Of a stretch of DNA of 64,000 bases, positions 58,480-64,000 are shown in pieces. A model generated the notes under the pieces. It was given only the letters and a program-made list of their open reading frames with translations. It did no database searches and had not been told where the DNA came from. How positions within the stretch are numbered: the stretch's first letter is position 1; each line of letters opens with the position of its first letter. The position numbers were made by a program, and so were the translations under genes. Location: assembly GCA_050084515.1 (NCBI GenBank), contig CM114272.1, positions 9,424,001 through 9,488,000 of the forward strand, written 5' to 3'. This DNA is from Blasia pusilla (Eukaryota; Marchantiophyta; Marchantiopsida; Blasiales).

Positions 58480-61400
58480 TCAGCTGACCTTGGCTAGGGC
58501 TGAAAAGAATGCATCTGTGTGCTCAGGCTTTCCGACAGAAATTCGAATGTAATCATTCAGGTCCTTCTTGTCGTAGTGACGAACCATCACTCCCTCCTTT
58601 GCCAAATCCGCCTGCACCCGCCCTACAGAAATTAGACATGGTCTGGTCTCTTCTCACCAATAGACCCAAGAGCCACAGAGAAGATTTCCAGCTACAGACT
58701 GCTTCACCTGAATAACAGAAGGCTCCAATCAAAGATAGCGTTTTGAATGTTGCAGGAGCCCACTAATTCGTACAGGGAAGCAGAAACACTCAGCACAAAC
58801 ATCTTACCTTTAATTGTTTGGCATTTTTGGTGGAGGTGTCAACAGCACAGAGGACAAAGTTGGAGTGGCTGGGAAAAGGAGTGAGAAATGGAACATCTTG
58901 AAGTAGCTTAAACAGACGTTCTCTTTCATTCACAAGAGCCACCTTCACCTCCTGTGTGCACACAATCACTACTTTATGAGCGTACAGAGCAATTTGTGTA
59001 TATCATGCAAGGAGAGCACCGAACCAAATTGAAACCATATGCATGAAAATTTTTTCAGTAAGGCTTTGCCCATCACTCTTTAAGGAAAACCAGTGGGGCG
59101 ATCGCTCGACTGGCTTGACTGTAACCCATTCGGACCCAACCATATCTAAAAATATTATTTTGTCGGTCCAGACCTTCATGTGAGGTCTTACAAATTTTCT
59201 CTTTTGTACTTTTCACTCGCTTCCAAGGCTATGACTGCGACGTGGGTCAGTCCTTCACTACATTCAATAATGATTCTTGAGAGTCAGACAAAAGTGTATC
59301 GGATGTACTTCAATTTAGGCTAACAGACTGGGTACTTATACAAAGTCGGAATGCTACTCTTCCATGATGTTATACCTCTAGGTAAATTGGATTCTGCAGT
59401 GCCGCACATGCAGCCACTTCAGCTGCAACTGATACATTATAAGGTTGCTTCGCTCGCCATAGGTATTCAATGATGCCAAGGGGAAATGCACCATATCCAA
59501 CTCGAATCCCAGCAAGGCCTACTCATCGGACACCGGATCAAGCAACTGCCAGAAATGGTCAAGTTTGAAGACTAGGGCTTACAGGTTTACCCTGCATTTA
59601 AGATAATTACCAAAGAGAGCAAAAAAATTTGAAGGAGGACAACCTATATAATCAAGACTGTTAAACTAATAGTTTCTAACTAACTCAAAGCCAGGCTAGA
59701 TGCAGACTGTCTTTTTTGTTTACATTTGCAAATGGAAAAGTAGTTTTTGATGATGGTATATGACAACTTGTGATATACAGAACCTTACATGTCCACAAGT
59801 TAGCCAGCTCAAGCAAAAACTTATATTCAGGTTAAGAAAGAAAAACCTGCACGTTTGCTGAATGTACGAAGGACTATAAGATTCTCATGTTTCTTCACCC
59901 AGCACATTCGAGAAGGCTCTGAAGCAAACTCAATGTACGCTTCGTCCAAAACTACCAGCAATGGCAGCTTTAGAATCTCTAGCAAATCTTCCTCCTTAAT
60001 CAAGCTGGTCATACCAAAAAACTTTGTTCACTCCTTCAGGAATCATAATAGGCACTTTGGGAAAAAGAAATAATGTAATTGATTCTCATAACGTCCTTTT
60101 AACTGCACATATACCCATCTAGCTCTCCAATACCCCTTGGAAAACCTTAGATATTGTTAATCATCAACCATGAGGAGCATAAGGGACCAGGTGCACGACT
60201 TCTGGGAATCACAAGTCACATGGGCTAAAGAGGCTAATAAAGAAAATGACTGGACTTCTTAGCAGGTATGAGTAGTTGACTCTCAAATGAGTTTTCTAGC
60301 TCTCTGTTGTCGTTCAAATTTAGTGCTCTGCCTTCCACTGTTCCTTATGGTCACATGGCAAGTTTAGTTCTTTCAAACGTTTTGCACTGAGCCCACATGA
60401 AACGCATCTTCTGATTTCTAGTAAGCTTTTTGACAAAAGTGTACCTGCCATCTGGATTGTTTGGAGAAGTGAGAAATATAAGCTTAGGCTTGTGAATCTT
60501 TGCGGCTGCCAAAATGCTTGGTATATCCAAACTGAAGTCCTTTAATCTTGGAACTGTCATGCGCGCAGCCACTCGAAAATTCATCTCAATCTCCATTTGT
60601 AAACAATTTCATGCAGAGAAAATGCTTGAGACTAGACCAGATATGTAGAGCAGGCAAAGGAACTCTGACTGATTTTAGTTGTTTTTGTCTAGTCTAGAGT
60701 CAGGAATGATTTGAAGGGTAGAGGGCACCTTTCACAAGAGTGGCTCCATTCACTGCAGCATCAAATGCATACATTGTAAATGTGGGTGGACAATCCAGGA
60801 TGACATCGCCATGATCTACAGTACATCTGTACATGGCAACCACCTGTTAACTACTCATACAAAATGCCCTAGAAAGAACACCATGATTCAAGAGAGACAA
60901 AACCACAAAAATATACCTCATTATAAGATCAATTAATTCATCTGCTCCACATCCCACCAAGATGTGCTCTGCCCCCAGCCCTGAGTCTTCTGAAAGTGCA
61001 GCACGCAGCCTTCGGCTCTCCGGGTCAGGGTAAATATTGGGAAATTCCATTCTACCCAGAGCCTCCATGACCTGCTCATGCCCGACCCTATCCACAATCA
61101 GGGCACGTGCATGCACCCTTAAATTAAGGATGTTTTTGATGCAGCAACTACGCTGCAACAAAGACCATGAGGTACTAGCAGTACAAAATGAAGACTTCCG
61201 AGTTTCAAAAAGTATGATGTGTTGTTCTAAGAAAGTCCATTCAAGCAAAGAAGCAAATTCAACTAATTGAGAAAACTGATATATCAGCACACAGTTGATT
61301 ACTAGCAACCTACGTTTATTGACACCTAGCAAGCCACCACCACGAGGTCTAATAGGACAGGCAGTTCATTCAGGTGACTGACAGCATAGGGATCAGCTGT

Positions 61401-62525
61401 GTCAATGAACAGGTGTCACTTGTCAGTGACTCAGGACTCTAGGGCGTGAATCTTTGCTTTAGGTTGGACACGTTTCTTTTCTATGCGGGGCACAATTCGG
61501 AGGCCCTCGGCATTTAAAGAGCCAGTCTGTTCCGCTACTTGCTGCAGATCACATTCCTTACAGATGCGTGCTGTTCTATTACCTTGCTTGCTATAACTCT
61601 GCCTCTATGTCTCAGTCTATAGTCTTCTGCATGATCTCAGAAAAACTGCTTTCATAATTTAGGAAGGAAGCCTATACCGCTGATCTAAGGTCTGCAATAA
61701 TTATGGACCAAATGCCAAGAACTTCTTCAGTAACCATTAATAGCAAGCTGATCAAAACTTACAAACACGGATATGATTCAAGAACGCGAAGTATATAAAT
61801 GTGTTGATTGGAGAACCAGGAAATTTCATGAAGAGACTGTGCGTCAAGGCAAATTTTAGCATTTACCCCTGGAGGAGGTCCATAGGGGTTTTCATTCGCA
61901 TCCAATTTAACAATATCTTGAGGTGCTCGGCCAAGTCGAGCTGACAATATCTGCAAATGAATAAAGTACAGATACATGTTATTGTCAATTTATTTATTTC
62001 CTCTCCTTCATAATCAAATTCGCTAATTCATTGTCTCCTCTGAATTCTCCTACTACGCATTGTAGTGGACGTTGGGGATCCTTTTAATTTAACCGGGAAA
62101 ACAGACGTCGGATGCAAATGACCTCAAAGGGTTCGATGGGAGTGTAAGGAGCTAGGTCCCGTAAATGTGGGCGGATGAAGCTCATTGCACTCTTGGTAGA
62201 TTCTTGTACCAGCGGTGACGCAGATGCTACACAAAGGGATCGTCGAATTGGCGCCTGCAAAAGGTCAAAGTGAAGAGTCTGAGAAGTTTAGAATTCAGCT
62301 GATCGGAGAAGTTTCACAGGGAATTGACGCCGTACTACTTTAATCCAAAAGATTTCAGCAGAAAAATCATTGTTCGGATCACAACCAGTGTTGCCAGTTC
62401 TTTCTACAGTTAGTAACAGTTCAAAACAAACGCACCTTGTGTGAGTTAGCATCATCGATGATCAATGACCGACCCCAAATCGATTTCGTCGCCAGAGATC
62501 CTAGGACGACTGAGATTGTGGCCAT
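58480..62525 (-). CDS. HISN6: histidinol-phosphate aminotransferase, plastid type
   Basis: Ten exons, GT-AG throughout, phases consistent: 62525-62436, 62254-62123, 61950-61867, 61071-60917, 60826-60729, 60553-60445, 60004-59847, 59518-59376, 58951-58808, 58611-58480 (stop TGA); about 414 residues, the normal plant length. Exon 1 and the start of exon 2 give a Ser/Arg-rich transit-type leader. Then [131 protein letters not shown] (Lys of FSKR binds pyridoxal phosphate), [16 protein letters not shown] and [13 protein letters not shown]. It transfers an amino group between glutamate and imidazole-acetol phosphate in histidine synthesis. All catalytic residues seen; intact. Confidence 0.96.
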
Positions 62526-64000
62526 CTCTCCTATAAAATCAGACCAGTCCATCATCTACTTCAGACTCACGAATTCCCTCATTCGTTGCTAATTCAAACC
62601 GGAATCTCCCACGAATCATTCTACTGCTTCCCAATCCCAAATTCACCTGACTAACGGCTGGATCAAACGAGCCCCACACACCCTTTCCTCCACTGCAGAT
62701 GACACAAAATTTTCCTCCCTAGTTCCTTCGAGCGACCTAAATCCATTCTCACTCCAGCTCATGCACAGCGAAACTAATTATTTCATTACCTCGCGTCTCA
62801 CGTTCTCGCTCCGACAAGTGTCTCTTCCCTCGGCGCTGTGCTTGTCACTCTTTGCAGGGTCCGCCGTGCGTTTTACGTGATTGCAAATCACCCTATATAC
62901 GGCTTACCATCCTCCCGCGATCTGAATGCCATGCAGGAAACCGGGGTCACTGCGGTGGAAAGTTTGCCTTCAGAGAATTACAATGCGCAAGTACTCTAAG
63001 TGTAATCCAGTCGAGCGCCTACTACTTCCCCTGTCACTAGAAGACAGCACTCCCTAGACATCTCACGGACATTTTTAGGGCAGGATTCAGGTTCATGGAC
63101 GTTTTAGACCACAAAAGTAAACCCAGTACGGCGTTGTAGAAAAATGACGGAGCAGGTCCGGGTCCTGTACACACAGATATACGTCAGCGGGCGGACAGAC
63201 GAGTGACATATCACACAACGGCGCTTCGGGTAGTAGAGTTTCGCCTCACCCGCGTACTTTGCCGGTGATGCCAGAGTGGACGAAAAGACGAACCACGGAA
63301 TAAAAGGGATTGGAGAACCCCAAAAAATAGAGCTTTAAAGAGTTGACGGGATCATGAGGAAACTAACTTCATCACGTCAGAAACAATACGCATGGAAAGT
63401 GGAGATTCAAAGAGCCAACTGGAGGCAATGAAGGGGGAAACCCTCCAGAACTAATTTGACCCTGACAGAAACAATATCAACACAGACCAACTATGGGGAC
63501 ACGACTACGATGTCAGCAACAACTACAAAGGCATGATTAACCGAAAGGGGAGCTTTATTGTGGAGGCATCTAGGGTAGCCACACGAACTGGTCAAAGAAA
63601 GAGTTTAGTGAAAAATCATAGATGGAGAAGATGGATGAAAAAAAAATCAAATCACATTGCGCTTCGTGAAATACAAATATGTAGTTTAGGAAGCATATTT
63701 CTGCAGACCTATTGAATCAGTTTGTAAAAGTTTCAGACGTCATAATTTGAAAGAACAATGGAGATCATTGCTGCAATCGTTAAGGCAACGGTAGTCACTC
63801 TGACAGTAGCAGTCAGGGCAGTGGTCACAGAAAGATACATGAATTGAATTAACCAATTAGCTTTAGGTACGGTGATTCGAAGATCTGTGCAGTTCTGATG
63901 GAATTACCTTAGCCCAGGATTTAGAGAAAAATCAGACAAAGATCAACGCTGGAGCCAAAGATAGTTTGACTTGACTACCCATCCCAGAGCTCTAGTGAAT
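62526..64000. other. upstream region of HISN6
   Basis: Expected to hold the promoter and 5' untranslated region of the minus-strand aminotransferase near 62526-63060. The remainder to the window edge is mixed composition with no recognisable gene or shared repeat. Confidence 0.45.

Noticed and set aside
1-64000. CRISPR arrays, tRNA or rRNA genes
   Set aside because: No regularly spaced identical repeats with unique spacers and no cloverleaf-like or rRNA-like stretch were noticed; a tRNAscan-SE run would be needed to exclude degenerate tRNAs.

Overview
The window looks like nuclear DNA of a land plant. Three spliced genes with plant-type proteins sit far apart in repeat-rich DNA. No exact lineage can be read; a large seed-free plant genome (lycophyte, fern or moss) is an inference from the retroelement types, held with low confidence. 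Everything here comes from reading the sequence; no database was searched.

Host genes. (1) Plus strand, 6176-9616: a seven-exon plastid-type DUF1338 protein (2-oxoadipate dioxygenase/decarboxylase, FLO7-like). (2) Minus strand, 25844-22094: an eight-exon VAP27-type ER membrane protein (MSP domain, coiled coil, C-terminal anchor). (3) Minus strand, 62525-58480: a ten-exon histidinol-phosphate aminotransferase with a plastid-type leader. In all three the predicted exon joins keep phase and conserved family motifs run across the joins, so they look intact. They are not a pathway cluster.

Repeats. 1-3015 is a deleted Ty3/Gypsy element (minus). 3685-5535 is a decayed non-LTR-type element (plus). 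11851-17384 is a nearly complete but stop-ridden Ty1/Copia element (plus) with a duplicated LTR/primer site. 17440-19545 is a Gypsy 3' half (minus). 30851-33390 is a Helitron Rep/helicase pseudogene (minus), next to a CACTA (En/Spm) fragment at 34183-34605. 36616-45037 is the best Gypsy copy (minus); it appears to have split a Copia element whose halves lie at 45038-45950 and 35955-36310. 45940-55125 mixes Helitron, Copia, Gypsy and LTR-like fragments. 56070-57895 is a LINE that has lost its reverse transcriptase core.

Main discovery candidate. The Gypsy family seen at 36616-45037, and as an older relic at 49438-51700, carries a C5-cytosine DNA methyltransferase domain between gag and reverse transcriptase. 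Motifs I, IV, VI, VIII and IX/X are recognisable. In the younger copy the catalytic PCQ has become P-Y-stop while ENV is kept; in the older copy GWPCQ is kept but ENV and motif I have decayed. The Gypsy copy at 1-3015 has lost exactly this region. Retrotransposon-borne cytosine methyltransferases have, as I recall, been reported from charophyte algae and dinoflagellates; a land-plant family would extend that.
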